From assembly GCA_044375275.1 (NCBI GenBank), contig JBILMZ010000049.1:1-18034 (forward strand): a stretch of DNA of 18,034 nt, read 5' to 3'. This document shows, one piece after another, positions 1 to 8,300 of the stretch. The notes beneath the pieces are model-generated. The model was not told where the DNA came from. It saw only the letters and a list, made by a program, of their open reading frames with translations, and did no database searches. Numbering within the stretch: position 1 is the first letter of the stretch; every line of letters starts with the position of its first letter. Position numbers and translations under genes: made by a program. This stretch comes from SZUA-430 sp044375275 (GTDB lineage Bacteria; Pseudomonadota; Alphaproteobacteria; Micropepsales; Micropepsaceae).

Positions 1-413
1 TTGTTCAGGTGGCCCGTGGCGGTGGCCGAGATGTCCTCGACGATGATCTTCTGGAAGTCTGGCGCCTGCGCGTCGCACAGCGCCTTGCCACGCGCCTCGA
101 TGATGCCGGTGATCGTGAGCGAGTTCCAGAGCGTCTCGCCCAGGCCGCTGCCGAGGAGAAGCTTCTGCTGTTCCGCATTGGGATAGGCGCCGCGCTTGAG
201 CAGCCGGACTGTCGCGTCGATCAGGGGGAAGCCGCGCTTCGTGACCTGCTCCTGCCAGGCCCGGACGGCGGGCCAGCGATGAAGCGTGCGGGGCGAGACA
301 TAGGTGCCCTTCGCATCAAAGCCGCCGTGCAGGCGATAGCCTGCCTCGATGTGAGGCCTGGCGTAGGCGTGGTCGGCCATGATTTCTTCGCGCGTATAGG
401 CAAGCCTTGTCAT
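1..413 (-). CDS. Hypothetical protein, 3' end cut by window edge
   Basis: The reverse strand is open from an ATG at 413 to the window edge: 137 complete codons and no stop. A good Shine-Dalgarno (AGGAGG at about 420-425) decides the start. The N-terminus reads MTRLAYTREEIMADHAYARP, followed by aromatic- and histidine-rich stretches such as GYRLHGGFD and TLHRWPAVRAW. There is no signal peptide or membrane segment in the visible part, so it is probably cytosolic. I do not recognise the family and give no function. The gene is immediately downstream of a TetR gene on the same strand. It has its own predicted promoter, overlapped by a 17-bp palindrome, so it is a plausible target of that regulator. 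Small-ligand or lipid metabolism would be usual for a TetR target, but that is only context. The plus-strand reading frame across this interval is a GC-rich shadow. Confidence 0.8.
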   Translation of the reverse strand, partial: MTRLAYTREEIMADHAYARPHIEAGYRLHGGFDAKGTYVSPRTLHRWPAVRAWQEQVTKRGFPLIDATVRLLKRGAYPNAEQQKLLLGSGLGETLWNSLTITGIIEARGKALCDAQAPDFQKIIVEDISATATGHLN

Positions 414-447
414 CGGGATCCTCCTGGCGGGTCTCTTGGCCCATTGG

Positions 448-464
448 ACTGATAATTTGTCAGT
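448..464. promoter_or_regulatory. Candidate TetR operator palindrome
   Basis: ACTGATAATTTGTCAGT is a 17-bp dyad with 5-bp perfect arms (ACTGA/TCAGT) and a further symmetric AA/TT pair inside. It sits between the TetR coding region and the downstream minus-strand gene, over that gene's predicted -10. Length and symmetry fit a TetR-dimer operator. Binding by the adjacent TetR is inference. Confidence 0.6.
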
Positions 465-480
465 TTTAAGGGGGTGTCAA
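452..480 (-). promoter_or_regulatory. Predicted sigma-70 promoter of the left-edge gene
   Basis: On the minus strand a consensus -35 TTGACA (480-475) is followed after 17 bp by AATTAT (457-452). This drives the gene starting at 413. The -10 lies inside the 448-464 palindrome, the usual layout for repression by steric blocking. The -10 match is only moderate. Confidence 0.45.
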
Positions 481-517
481 CCCGTGCCCGGTTGGCCACC
501 GTTACTCCGTGTACGGA

Positions 518-1141
518 TTATTTTTCAGGCCTGAGCGCCCGCACAATGAAGCGGGTCAGCGATTTCACAAGAGTTGCGCGTGACTGGCCGCGCTCAAAGG
601 AGAAGTGCGAGGCCTGGTGGATGGCGCCAACGATCGCCTGCCCGATGATGGCGTAGTCGAAATCGCTGGCGACAAGACCCTCCTTCGCCTGCAATTTCAG
701 CATTTCGCCCCATTCGACACCCCAGCGCTGAAGAATGGTGCCGCCATTCAGGCTCGGCGCGGCGATGACGGCCTCGTTCGAAAGAACGGTCACAAGAAGG
801 CCCGGGTGGCTTTCGGTGTAATCGTAGATTGCAATGAGGACCGCCTGCACGAATCCCGGCAGGTCCCGGGCCTTTGACGCCCGCGCCACGATCGCGGCGT
901 CAATCTCGGCGCGCGCCTGCTCGACGAAGGCGATGAAGCATTCCTGCTTGTCGCTGAAGTGGAGATAGAAAGTGCCGTGACCCAGTCCGGCTTCACGGCA
1001 AATGTCCTGCGGCCGTGTCGCGTGATAGCCGCGCTCGACGAACAGCTTGCGTGCAGCGTCGAGCAGACGCTGGCGGCTGGCCTGTTTTCTGGTTGCCCCC
1101 TTGTCGGAAGAGCTATTGGAAGTTGCAGCGGGTCGCGCCAT
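518..1141 (-). CDS. TetR/AcrR-family transcriptional regulator
   Basis: A 207-residue protein of typical TetR size. Residues about 20-68 form the N-terminal helix-turn-helix (RQRLLDAARKLFVERGYHAT, then DICREAGLGHGTFYLHFSDK), the classic TetR_N pattern. The remaining alpha-helical part is the ligand/dimerisation domain, whose effector cannot be read from sequence. I chose the start at MARPAATSN. The frame stays open for 81 more codons upstream, but that extension has no HTH relevance and would run into the divergent TPR gene. The Shine-Dalgarno is weak (GGGGA). It is divergent from the TPR gene and is followed on the same strand, after 104 bp, by the unknown left-edge gene, with a candidate operator in that gap. 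It probably represses that gene; autoregulation is not supported, because I found no second copy of the palindrome in 1142-1248. Confidence 0.92.
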   Translation of the reverse strand: MARPAATSNSSSDKGATRKQASRQRLLDAARKLFVERGYHATRPQDICREAGLGHGTFYLHFSDKQECFIAFVEQARAEIDAAIVARASKARDLPGFVQAVLIAIYDYTESHPGLLVTVLSNEAVIAAPSLNGGTILQRWGVEWGEMLKLQAKEGLVASDFDYAIIGQAIVGAIHQASHFSFERGQSRATLVKSLTRFIVRALRPEK

Positions 1142-1197
1142 CCCCGATGGATGTGGCACGCGCGCCGCAGTGTCAATGGTTCGCCGCTGCGCCTGCC

Positions 1198-1226
1198 TTG
1201 CGTTCGCGCGATTAACGATCTTAGCT
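1198..1226 (+). promoter_or_regulatory. Possible promoter of the TPR gene
   Basis: TTGCGT (1198-1203), a 17-bp spacer and TTAGCT (1221-1226) resemble a sigma-70 promoter placed to start transcription near 1233. That is just upstream of the GGAGAG ribosome-binding site at 1240-1245. Both hexamers deviate from consensus. Confidence 0.3.
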
Positions 1227-1248
1227 CCGACCCGCAAACGGAGAGAAG

Positions 1249-1770
1249 ATGATGAGAGTTGCCTATACAGCCTTGACGTCCGGTGCGCTTGCGCTCGCCG
1301 CATTGACCATCCCTGCAGTCCTTGCAGCGCCAAGTGGCCCCGCGACGCGGGCAGAGTCTCCTCGACCTGCACCACAGACCGCAAACCAGAAGGCGCGCGA
1401 AGCGGATTACGAGAAGGCCGAATACCTGATCAAGGCCGACAAGTGCGAGGAAGCGATCCCGCTTCTCAAGGGCGTAGTCGCCGACAATCCCAAGGACGCC
1501 GATGCGCTCAACTTCCTCGGCTTCTGCCATCGCAAGACGGACAAGCTGAAGGAATCACTCGCGTACTACGAGCAGGCGCTGGCCGTGAACCCGAAGCACA
1601 AGGGGGCCCATGAATATCTTGGGGAACTCTATCTGCGCATGGGAGACCTGCCGAAGGCCGAGGGCCAGCTCAAGATCCTGCAGGGGCTCTGCCCTTCGGG
1701 CTGTGAAGAACTCGAGGATCTCGAGGCCGACATTGCGGACTTCAAAGCGAACGGTGGAAAGCTTCCGTGA
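1249..1770 (+). CDS. Secreted tetratricopeptide-repeat protein
   Basis: A 173-residue protein with an N-terminal Sec signal peptide (hydrophobic ALTSGALALAALTIPAVLAA, cleavage near residue 27), so probably periplasmic. A low-complexity Pro/Ala linker follows. About three TPR units occupy residues 50-150 (EKAEYLIKADKCEEAIPLLK; DADALNFLGFCHRKTDKLKE; GAHEYLGELYLRMGDLPKAE). TPRs usually scaffold protein-protein contacts; no partner is identifiable. Cysteines at 66, 93, 148 and 152 (LCPSGCEE) could form periplasmic disulfides. Two ATGs are in tandem (1249 and 1252); the second is better spaced from GGAGAG, so the true protein may be one residue shorter. It is monocistronic, divergent from the TetR gene, and ends in a 3' region with an intrinsic terminator. 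Confidence 0.9.
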   Translation: MMRVAYTALTSGALALAALTIPAVLAAPSGPATRAESPRPAPQTANQKAREADYEKAEYLIKADKCEEAIPLLKGVVADNPKDADALNFLGFCHRKTDKLKESLAYYEQALAVNPKHKGAHEYLGELYLRMGDLPKAEGQLKILQGLCPSGCEELEDLEADIADFKANGGKLP

Positions 1771-1881
1771 TGCTGCCTGGTCTGCCTGGCAAAGTGTCAC
1801 CCTGATGCAACGACGCCCTGCGAAGTGATGCAAGGGGGCTTTCGCATTCAACCGCGGGAGGTAAAAGTAGCTTCAGGATTC

Positions 1882-1901
1882 GCGAACGAAGCGGCGTTCG
1901 C
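1882..1901 (+). other. Stem-loop in the TPR 3' region
   Basis: GCGAACG (1882-1888) and CGTTCGC (1895-1901) are a perfect 7-bp inverted repeat around a 6-nt loop. It lies about 20 bp upstream of the intrinsic terminator. It could be part of a 3'UTR structure or a small RNA. Confidence 0.4.
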
Positions 1902-1922
1902 ACGAGTTCGAGGGGAGTGGAA

Positions 1923-1956
1923 GGTCCTGCCTGTTGCGTCCAGGCAGGGCCTTTTT
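1923..1956 (+). terminator. Rho-independent terminator
   Basis: An 11-bp stem (GGTCCTGCCTG / CAGGCAGGGCC, one G-U pair) encloses a 7-nt loop and is followed directly by TTTTT. This is a strong intrinsic terminator for plus-strand transcripts from the TPR gene. It prevents read-through into the convergent DUF2336 gene, which ends at 1967. Confidence 0.9.
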
Positions 1957-1966
1957 CATTTCCGGC

Positions 1967-3106
1967 TCAGGCGGCTTCGAGCTTCTTCAGCTTGCCGAGC
2001 AGATAATCGAGATCCGCAACATCAATCGACTGGTACTGGGTGAGCACGCGCTCGATCACGCGGCGTGCAAAACGCTCGCGGTCGTGTTCACCGCCATCGA
2101 AGTCCGTTTCGTGAATGACGTCGACGGCGACGCGGAAGGCCGGATAGAGAGCCTCCGGAAAGCGGCACTTCATGTAGAGCGCCTTCAGGCCCAGGCGTCC
2201 GGCATCGTGGATGAGCAGGCTGGCCCTGTCGGCACTCGTGCCGGCAATCTCTGCCATGGCGTCTTCGACGAAACGCATGTCACCCGAGCACAGCGCCCGC
2301 AGGACCAGCGATGGCGTCAGGCGACCGCTGGCATGCAGCTGCTGGATAAGGGCGTGCGCATCTTCGTTGCTTGTGTTCTGAGACAGCAGGGACACCGTGG
2401 CGCGCTCACGTGCATCGAGGATGATGTCCGTCGCCACGTCAGCGGGCAAACGGTGGCGGGCCGCGAGGGTCAGCTTCAACTTCTCTGAAACGAGCGACAC
2501 GAGGCGCTCGGTGATCGTCACGGGCAACTGGTCGCGATGAACCATCGCCGTCTTGACGGTTTCGAACTGGCCATAACGGTCGAGCGTCTTCTTCAGCAAT
2601 GGCTCTGTCAGGGAGGCTCCGCCATTGCTGACCAGCGTTGTCACCGCGGCCGCATTGCCGGTGTCGACGATCGCCGAGGCAAGCGATTCACTCACCTGCG
2701 GCCTTCGGGCAATCGCGACCTGCTTCGCGCCATTGCCGTCGGCGAGGATCGAGATCAGGTCGTCGTCCGACAGGACTTGCGAATTCTCAAGAACAGGCAG
2801 GGCGACAGATACGTCGTCCCGCGCCAGCCTGAGCGCGATCTCTCGCGGGAGATTCTCCGAGCACTTCATGGACGCCGCGACGGCGCGGCGCACCATGATC
2901 TCGGCGTCAGCCGCCATGGCGCGCATGATGTCGAGTGCGAGCTGCCGCTCGGTCGGGCTGAGGCGGCCGCTGTCGATGTCGATGGCCAACTCGCCTACGA
3001 CGCGCGCGCGCTGAGCGGGTGCCGGGTTGGTGAGCAAGGACTGGACGTCCTTCGCACTCAAGCCTGCCTGCTGTTCGTGATTCTTGTTGATATGTTCTAC
3101 TGACAT
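1967..3106 (-). CDS. DUF2336-domain protein
   Basis: A 379-residue soluble, mostly helical protein that resembles the alphaproteobacterial DUF2336 family, with HEAT-like helical repeats. Stretches such as PTERQLALDIMRAMAADAEI, MVRRAVAASM and VALPVLENSQVLSDDDLI are characteristic of the N-terminal half. The C-terminal half has RASLLIHDAGRLGLKALYMK and ends in a charged helix. No enzyme motif, signal peptide or membrane span is seen, and the molecular function is not established to my knowledge. No Shine-Dalgarno precedes the ATG. Instead TAGACT lies 6 nt upstream, suggesting a leaderless transcript. It is divergent from the Rsm22-like gene across only 36 bp and convergent with the TPR gene. 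Confidence 0.85.
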   Translation of the reverse strand: MSVEHINKNHEQQAGLSAKDVQSLLTNPAPAQRARVVGELAIDIDSGRLSPTERQLALDIMRAMAADAEIMVRRAVAASMKCSENLPREIALRLARDDVSVALPVLENSQVLSDDDLISILADGNGAKQVAIARRPQVSESLASAIVDTGNAAAVTTLVSNGGASLTEPLLKKTLDRYGQFETVKTAMVHRDQLPVTITERLVSLVSEKLKLTLAARHRLPADVATDIILDARERATVSLLSQNTSNEDAHALIQQLHASGRLTPSLVLRALCSGDMRFVEDAMAEIAGTSADRASLLIHDAGRLGLKALYMKCRFPEALYPAFRVAVDVIHETDFDGGEHDRERFARRVIERVLTQYQSIDVADLDYLLGKLKKLEAA

Positions 3107-3112
3107 GGGCCA

Positions 3113-3118
3113 AGTCTA
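3113..3118 (-). promoter_or_regulatory. Putative -10 box of a leaderless DUF2336 transcript
   Basis: TAGACT on the minus strand ends 6 nt before the ATG at 3106, so transcription would begin at or next to the start codon. The same arrangement (TAAACT, 6 nt, ATG) precedes tamA. No clear -35 is visible. Confidence 0.35.
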
Positions 3119-3142
3119 GGCCCGCTTGGTTAAGGCACAGTT

Positions 3143-4102
3143 ATGTCTCCTGCACTTCCTGCATCACTCGCGGCCGTCCTCGCGCAGGAAACCGCCGGTC
3201 ACGAGCGCCGGGGCTTGGCCGAAGCGTCCGAATCCTTATCAATGAGTTACCGCAGTCGCTCGGGAATCAGGCGCAACCTGTCTCCGGTGGAGCGTGCGGC
3301 CTATCTGGCAACGCGATTCCCCTCGACGTTTTCGGTCGCGCGAATCGTATGGCGCGAAATTCGTGCGCTGTCTGCTGATCTCCCACTCGCGTCGATTCTC
3401 GATGCCGGCGCTGGCCCCGGGACGGCGAGCTGGGCGGCCTGCGCATCCGGGTTCTCTGGCCGCGTCACCCTTCTCGAGCGCGATGCGGGATGGCAACCAA
3501 GCGCAACCGCATTCGCGCGGGCGATGGACGCAGGCATGACGTTCGTGAACGGACACCTCGAGTCGCTGCAGGGCCTGTCTGCGCACGATGCCGTCATCGC
3601 GAGCTATTCGCTGAATGAGCTCGCACCGGCGCAGCAACGCGAGTCCGTGCAGCTGCTGTGGCGGCTCGCGTCATCGCTGCTTGTCATCATCGAACCTGGA
3701 ACACCCGCTGGCTTTGCGACGATCAACGCCGCGCGCCGCATGCTGCTGGACGCGGGCGGTCACGTGATTGCGCCCTGCACGCACCAGCAGGCCTGTCCGG
3801 TCACAGGCGATGACTGGTGCCACTTCGATGCGCATGTCGAGCGGACATCGCTTCACCGTACCCTGAAGTCGGGCACGCTTTCCCACGAACGCGAGAAGTT
3901 CAGCTACGTGGCTTTCGTTCGCGCGCCTGTTGTCACGCCTGAAGCCGGGCGGGTTGTCCGACGTCCGATCCGGGCCGGCGGCCATGCGCATTTTGATGTG
4001 TGCCGCGCCGGCGAGATCAGGCGGGTCACGATTTCGAAACGGCAGGGCGATGCGTGGCGCGCTGCCCGCGATACGGATTGGGGCGACCTGCTGGACGACT
4101 AG
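3143..4102 (+). CDS. Rsm22/METTL17-like small-subunit methyltransferase-fold protein
   Basis: A 319-residue member of the Rsm22 family, which associates with the small ribosomal subunit (mitochondrial Rsm22/METTL17 and bacterial relatives). A Rossmann SAM-binding motif I is at residues 87-94 (DAGAGPGT). Family signatures follow: SYSLNEL (154-160), the EPGTPAGF block (184-191), and DDWCHF with a downstream REKFSYVAF. Cysteines 212, 218, 226 and 287 match the spacing of the four 4Fe-4S ligands I know from METTL17. It probably acts in small-subunit assembly in the cytoplasm; whether it still methylates rRNA is unknown. AAGG 7 nt before the ATG supports the start. Its stop shares CTAG with the MFS gene on the other strand. 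Confidence 0.9.
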   Translation: MSPALPASLAAVLAQETAGHERRGLAEASESLSMSYRSRSGIRRNLSPVERAAYLATRFPSTFSVARIVWREIRALSADLPLASILDAGAGPGTASWAACASGFSGRVTLLERDAGWQPSATAFARAMDAGMTFVNGHLESLQGLSAHDAVIASYSLNELAPAQQRESVQLLWRLASSLLVIIEPGTPAGFATINAARRMLLDAGGHVIAPCTHQQACPVTGDDWCHFDAHVERTSLHRTLKSGTLSHEREKFSYVAFVRAPVVTPEAGRVVRRPIRAGGHAHFDVCRAGEIRRVTISKRQGDAWRAARDTDWGDLLDD

Positions 4103-5238
4103 CGCGGGCGTGGACGTGACAGGCTTGCGAGCGTGGCCAGCGCATAGATCGCCTGCGGCACCGCGAGCAGAATGAAATAGCCACTTGCTCCGAGAGATGC
4201 CGATGATGTCGCGAGCGCCAGCGGGGCGATCACGGCTCCGATGTTGAACACGATGATCATCCAGGCACTGGCTGCCGTGCGTTCGCTCTGCTGGAGCACT
4301 TCACTCACCCGCGCAACGCCCACGGCGTAGAGGGGAAAGGTCGCTGCGCCATAGAAGATGGCGAAGGCGAACAGCATCGTTGAACCTGCCCCGGCCAGCG
4401 GCACCAGCGCGGCAAGTACAGCACCTGAGCTCAGCACCAGCAGCACAAGGCGGCGGTCCAGGTGATCGGCCAGCCAGCCAGCCGGAAGCTGGGATGCCAT
4501 CCCGCTGAGCACGGCCAGCGCCATGAACAGTGACTTGTCGACATCGCTCAGCCCCATCATCTGGAGTGTCGCCGGTCCGGACGCCATCAGTCCTGCCCAG
4601 CTGAAGCCGGACAGCGCTATGCACAGCGAGCCCATGGGGGCCCGGGAAATCATTTGCGTGAACGAGATGTGCCGTGGCGCTTCCACCACGGGATGCTCGA
4701 TCCGTTCGGTCCTGTAGGCGAGCGCTGACAGGCCGATCACGACTGCCGAGAACACGAACAGCACATCCTCACCAACGCCGCGCGCCGATATGAGCAGTTG
4801 ACCCGATGCGAGCCCCAAAAGCTGGATGAGGATGTACATCGAGAAGACGCGCCCCCGGATGCTGTCAGCGGTGCTGAGGTTGAGCCAGCTTTCAACGGTC
4901 GTGAACATGCCGGTGATGGCCGCTCCTGCCAGCAAGCGCGTGGCAACCCACATCCAGGGATCATCGAACAGGGCGAATCCGAGCGTGGTCGCAGCCAGGG
5001 CCATCGTGAATGCCACGGCGGCGAAGGCATGCGACGTTCGCCGGATGACGAAGGGGGCCACCGCTGCGCCTGCAACGCTGCCGCCAAAGAAGGACGACAG
5101 CACGAGGCCCTGCAGGAAAGGCGCAAAGGATCTTGCTTCACCGGCGATACTGATCAGCGAGCCGCTGAGGCCGTTGCCCATCTGCACCAGCAGCAAGGCG
5201 GCAAAGACTGGCCACCAGTTCCTGAGTATCTGTACCAT
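4099..5238 (-). CDS. MFS transporter, YcaD-like
   Basis: A 379-residue polytopic inner-membrane protein with about twelve predicted hydrophobic segments, a typical major facilitator length. The VESWLN motif after the fourth helix and the PAGWLADHLDRR loop in the second half (the conserved MFS GxxaDrxGRR-type loop) place it nearest the YcaD/CynX-like group. The substrate cannot be inferred. The start ATG at 5238 has GGGAG about 4 nt upstream. It is downstream of tamAB on the same strand, 111 bp beyond the tamB stop. A TTGACG -35-like hexamer (5285-5280) in that gap hints at a separate promoter, but no good -10 goes with it. It overlaps the Rsm22-like gene tail-to-tail by 4 nt. Confidence 0.9.
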   Translation of the reverse strand: MVQILRNWWPVFAALLLVQMGNGLSGSLISIAGEARSFAPFLQGLVLSSFFGGSVAGAAVAPFVIRRTSHAFAAVAFTMALAATTLGFALFDDPWMWVATRLLAGAAITGMFTTVESWLNLSTADSIRGRVFSMYILIQLLGLASGQLLISARGVGEDVLFVFSAVVIGLSALAYRTERIEHPVVEAPRHISFTQMISRAPMGSLCIALSGFSWAGLMASGPATLQMMGLSDVDKSLFMALAVLSGMASQLPAGWLADHLDRRLVLLVLSSGAVLAALVPLAGAGSTMLFAFAIFYGAATFPLYAVGVARVSEVLQQSERTAASAWMIIVFNIGAVIAPLALATSSASLGASGYFILLAVPQAIYALATLASLSRPRPR

Positions 5239-5310
5239 GGGCTCCCGCGCGCGATGTGCCTGTTTGCCGAACCCTGCGTCGTCAAGCCATGCAGCAAGTC
5301 GTCGCTTGCA

Positions 5311-5327
5311 CGTCAGCGCTCCTGACG
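5311..5327. repeat. Inverted repeat between tamB and the MFS gene
   Basis: CGTCAG (5311-5316) and CTGACG (5322-5327) form a perfect 6-bp dyad around CGCTC, 22 bp downstream of the tamB stop and about 75 bp upstream of the MFS start. There is no T-tract, so it is not a canonical terminator. It could be a weak stem-loop or an operator for the transporter. Confidence 0.4.
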
Positions 5328-5349
5328 ATTCCTCGCTGATTGCCTGGCT

Positions 5350-8300
5350 TCAATACTCCCATTCCGCAGCGACGCCGACCTTCGTGCCCGTGGCGCCAGC
5401 CTCGCCGCGCAGCTTGATCTCATCGGTAATGTCGACATCGACCGTTGCGCTTCCGCCCGCGGCCTGGCTGACGCCCACGAAGACGCCGCGGCCGACATAG
5501 CGGCCGGCATTCACCGCCGTAGCTCCACTTTCGTCGGTCGTCGCGCTGAGGGCGTCAATGCCGAGTGCTGTCCTCAGGCGATCAATGATGTCCGGACCGC
5601 TCGTGAGGCCCGACCACTTGCCGACAGTCTCTGCGAGCTGCGCCGCTTCAAATGGCGATAGTTGCGTGGTCTGCTTTGAAAACAGAAGCCGGGACAGGAT
5701 TTCATCCTGGGGCAGTTTCGGGACGGAACTGAGCGCGATCTGGGGATCGCTTGCCTTTCCCTTGACGGATACGCTCGCCGTGACGCCATTCTTCGCAATG
5801 CCACCCGCGATGTCGAGCACGGGCTCAACGTCTCCGAGGAACTGCAGGGTGCCGCGTGATATTGTTACGCGCTGGCTCAGCAGGGTCATTGAACCTCGAC
5901 GCAGGTCGAGGCGACCGCGCACGACGGGGTTGTCGATCGAGCCGGACAACTTCACGTTCCCACCGAACTCAGCATCCACACCCTGCCCTCGCACGAACAC
6001 CTCGCGCGGTGCACGAACATCGAGGTCAAGCGTTGCGTTGAACGCACTGTCCGGCTCGTCGCCATCACCCGTTTGCCCGGTGACAAATCCCGCAGGGGCG
6101 TTGACGTGATTCACCTGGATGGGCGTCAGTGGACGCGCGAGACGCTCAGGCAGGCGAATGTCCCAGCGTACGATATTGACGGTTCCGCTCACGCGCGGTA
6201 CCCGCGTCAGTCCACCCGTCAGGCGCGCCTCGAGCGCTGTGGTGAGCGTTGTCAGGTCGGTCGACACGAGTTGCGCCTTGCGCGCGGACACCGACAGGTC
6301 CACGGGATAGCCGGCCGCCTGGTCGAGCGTGACGTGACCTCGTGCTGAAACGGTTCCGCCGTTTGGTGCCTTCGCCTCAAGGCTCGTCAGCACGATGCGA
6401 CGCTCGGAGCCCTCGAAGCGGGCGTTGATGCTGCGAAGTTCGAGACCTGCATCCGGGCTTCGGAAGAAGCCATCGCGGATCGTGCCCTGGCCGGCCACGC
6501 GCGGTGAGGACAAGGTGCCCGTCAGCTTTGCCACCAATGAAAGCCGACCAGTAGCGCGTTCGCCTGTTGCTCCAAACCAGGCATTGGCCAGCGAGAGGTC
6601 CGCATCTCCGTTCGCCTCGATCGACAGGGATGCGGTGTTGTCGAACGGCACGCGCCCGCTGGCATGCAAATTTGCGCCGCGCGCACCGGCGAGATCGGCT
6701 TTCAGGGTAACGCCCGTTCGGTCTGTCGTCCCCTTCACAATCACGACAAGGTTCGCCGGCGCCTGCCGGAGGGAGGCGCCCGACAGTTCGGTGAGCTTCA
6801 TGTCGAACGCCACGCGGCGCTCGCGTGCAAGTCCACTCATTCGTGCCGTCCCGCTCACGCGTCCATCGAAGGGCAGAGGATCAGTGACAAATCCTGCGAC
6901 CCAGAGTGGAAGTGCGCCGGGTGTCAGCGTCAGATCCATTTCGCGGCCAGCCTTGCCCCTGATGATGAGTTCGCCCTTGCCGGCGCTGAGGCGTGCCATC
7001 GGCATCTGGACGCCGCCGCGCATGATCGTCAGGTCAACGGGCGCTGACAGGCGGATCTCGCGCGTTTCCTTCGTCAATGTGAGCGTCGACAAGGCGATGC
7101 GGCGCGGCGCATGATCAACCTTGAGGCGCGCCTTTGCGATCATTGCGGCGCCATTGTGCAATCCCCTGGTGGTCACGTCGAGCGCCGCGAGCGTTCCCTT
7201 CGCCGTCGCATCTGCGCGGTCCAACAAGAAACCGCCTGCATCGACGGACGGCGAGACGATGTCGAGTTCGAAGACAAGCTTGTTGAAAGGGTCCTTGATC
7301 CGGCCTGTGACGCGGGGCTTGACCAGGGTGGTGGTGTCAAGGCGCAGGCGCGACGACGTCAGGTCGACGCGTGCGACCTGCTTGCCTGCGTCAGATACCA
7401 ATCTGAGCTTGCCGCGCGTATCGCCTTCCATGTCGAGGTCAGCAATGCGGGACAGGTCGCGCATGTTGCGGGCATTGAAGTCCAGTTCTCCTTCGACAAG
7501 GCCCTCGGCGATCTTCACGTCTCCCGCGAGCGTCACGGAGCCGGATGACAGCTTCGCGCCCCGCACCAGTGTGACGCCGGGTTGGCCTGGCGATACCGCC
7601 CCCTCGAAGCTGACCGACGTCCCCATGGCGTTGGCTGCGCCCGCAAGGCTCACGCCCAAGCCGTCGTCGAACCAGGAGCGGTCCGGCACGGCGCGCAACG
7701 ACACGGATACCGGTCCATCGAGAAGCGTGCTGCTTGATGCCGTGACCATCACGGGTGTGCGTGTCGCGAATGTCTCCGGCACGGCCGCGACCTGCATCTC
7801 CGGCGTCTCGGCCATCACCCGTTCAATCGTGATGTCTCCTGACGAGGAGCGCCTCGCCTGCAGACCAAAGGTCGCGCGCTCGCCGACAAGGTCGTGAAGA
7901 CCTCCCGGTGCCTGCTCACCCGTTTCGAGATTGCCCTGGACATCGATGAGATGAGATGCGCCGTCACGACTGACTGCGATTTTGGCCGTCATGTTCAGGG
8001 CGGCACCCGCCGACGCGTCCACCCTGGCCCGCCATTTGTCGAGCGCGCCTTGCGACTCTCCCCTGACCGACAGGGGGACGTCTTCAGGAAGTCCCGCAAG
8101 ACGCGCGAGAATTCCCCCGGGTGAATCGCGGACGTCGAGCTTCAGCTTCAGTCCCTGGCCCTCGGGGTCCCAGGCGATGTCGGCGCTGACAGCCGCCTTT
8201 CCAGCAGACGTCTCCCGGAGCCGAGCGACAAGCACAGCGCGCGTCTCGGGATCCAGTAGATCGCAGTTCGCGCTGAACTCAAGCTGCGCTTGCGTTCCTG

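Noticed and set aside
9..452. 147-aa plus-strand open frame at the left edge
   Set aside because: Antisense shadow of the minus-strand gene 1-413, which has a good ribosome-binding site; the shadow has no recognisable motif.
1204..1226. CtrA-like TTAA motif upstream of the TPR gene
   Set aside because: TTAA and TTAG are separated by 5 bp, not the 7 bp of the CtrA consensus TTAA-N7-TTAA.
790..1530. 246-aa minus-strand open frame
   Set aside because: Overlaps TetR in another frame and the TPR gene antisense; Cys/Arg-rich composition typical of a GC-rich shadow.
4826..5500. 224-aa plus-strand frame across the MFS/tamB junction
   Set aside because: Antisense to two well-supported genes, no ribosome-binding site, no domain.
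7121..7897. 258-aa plus-strand frame inside tamB
   Set aside because: Ser/Arg/Thr-rich antisense shadow of tamB; the minus-strand reading matches TamB throughout.
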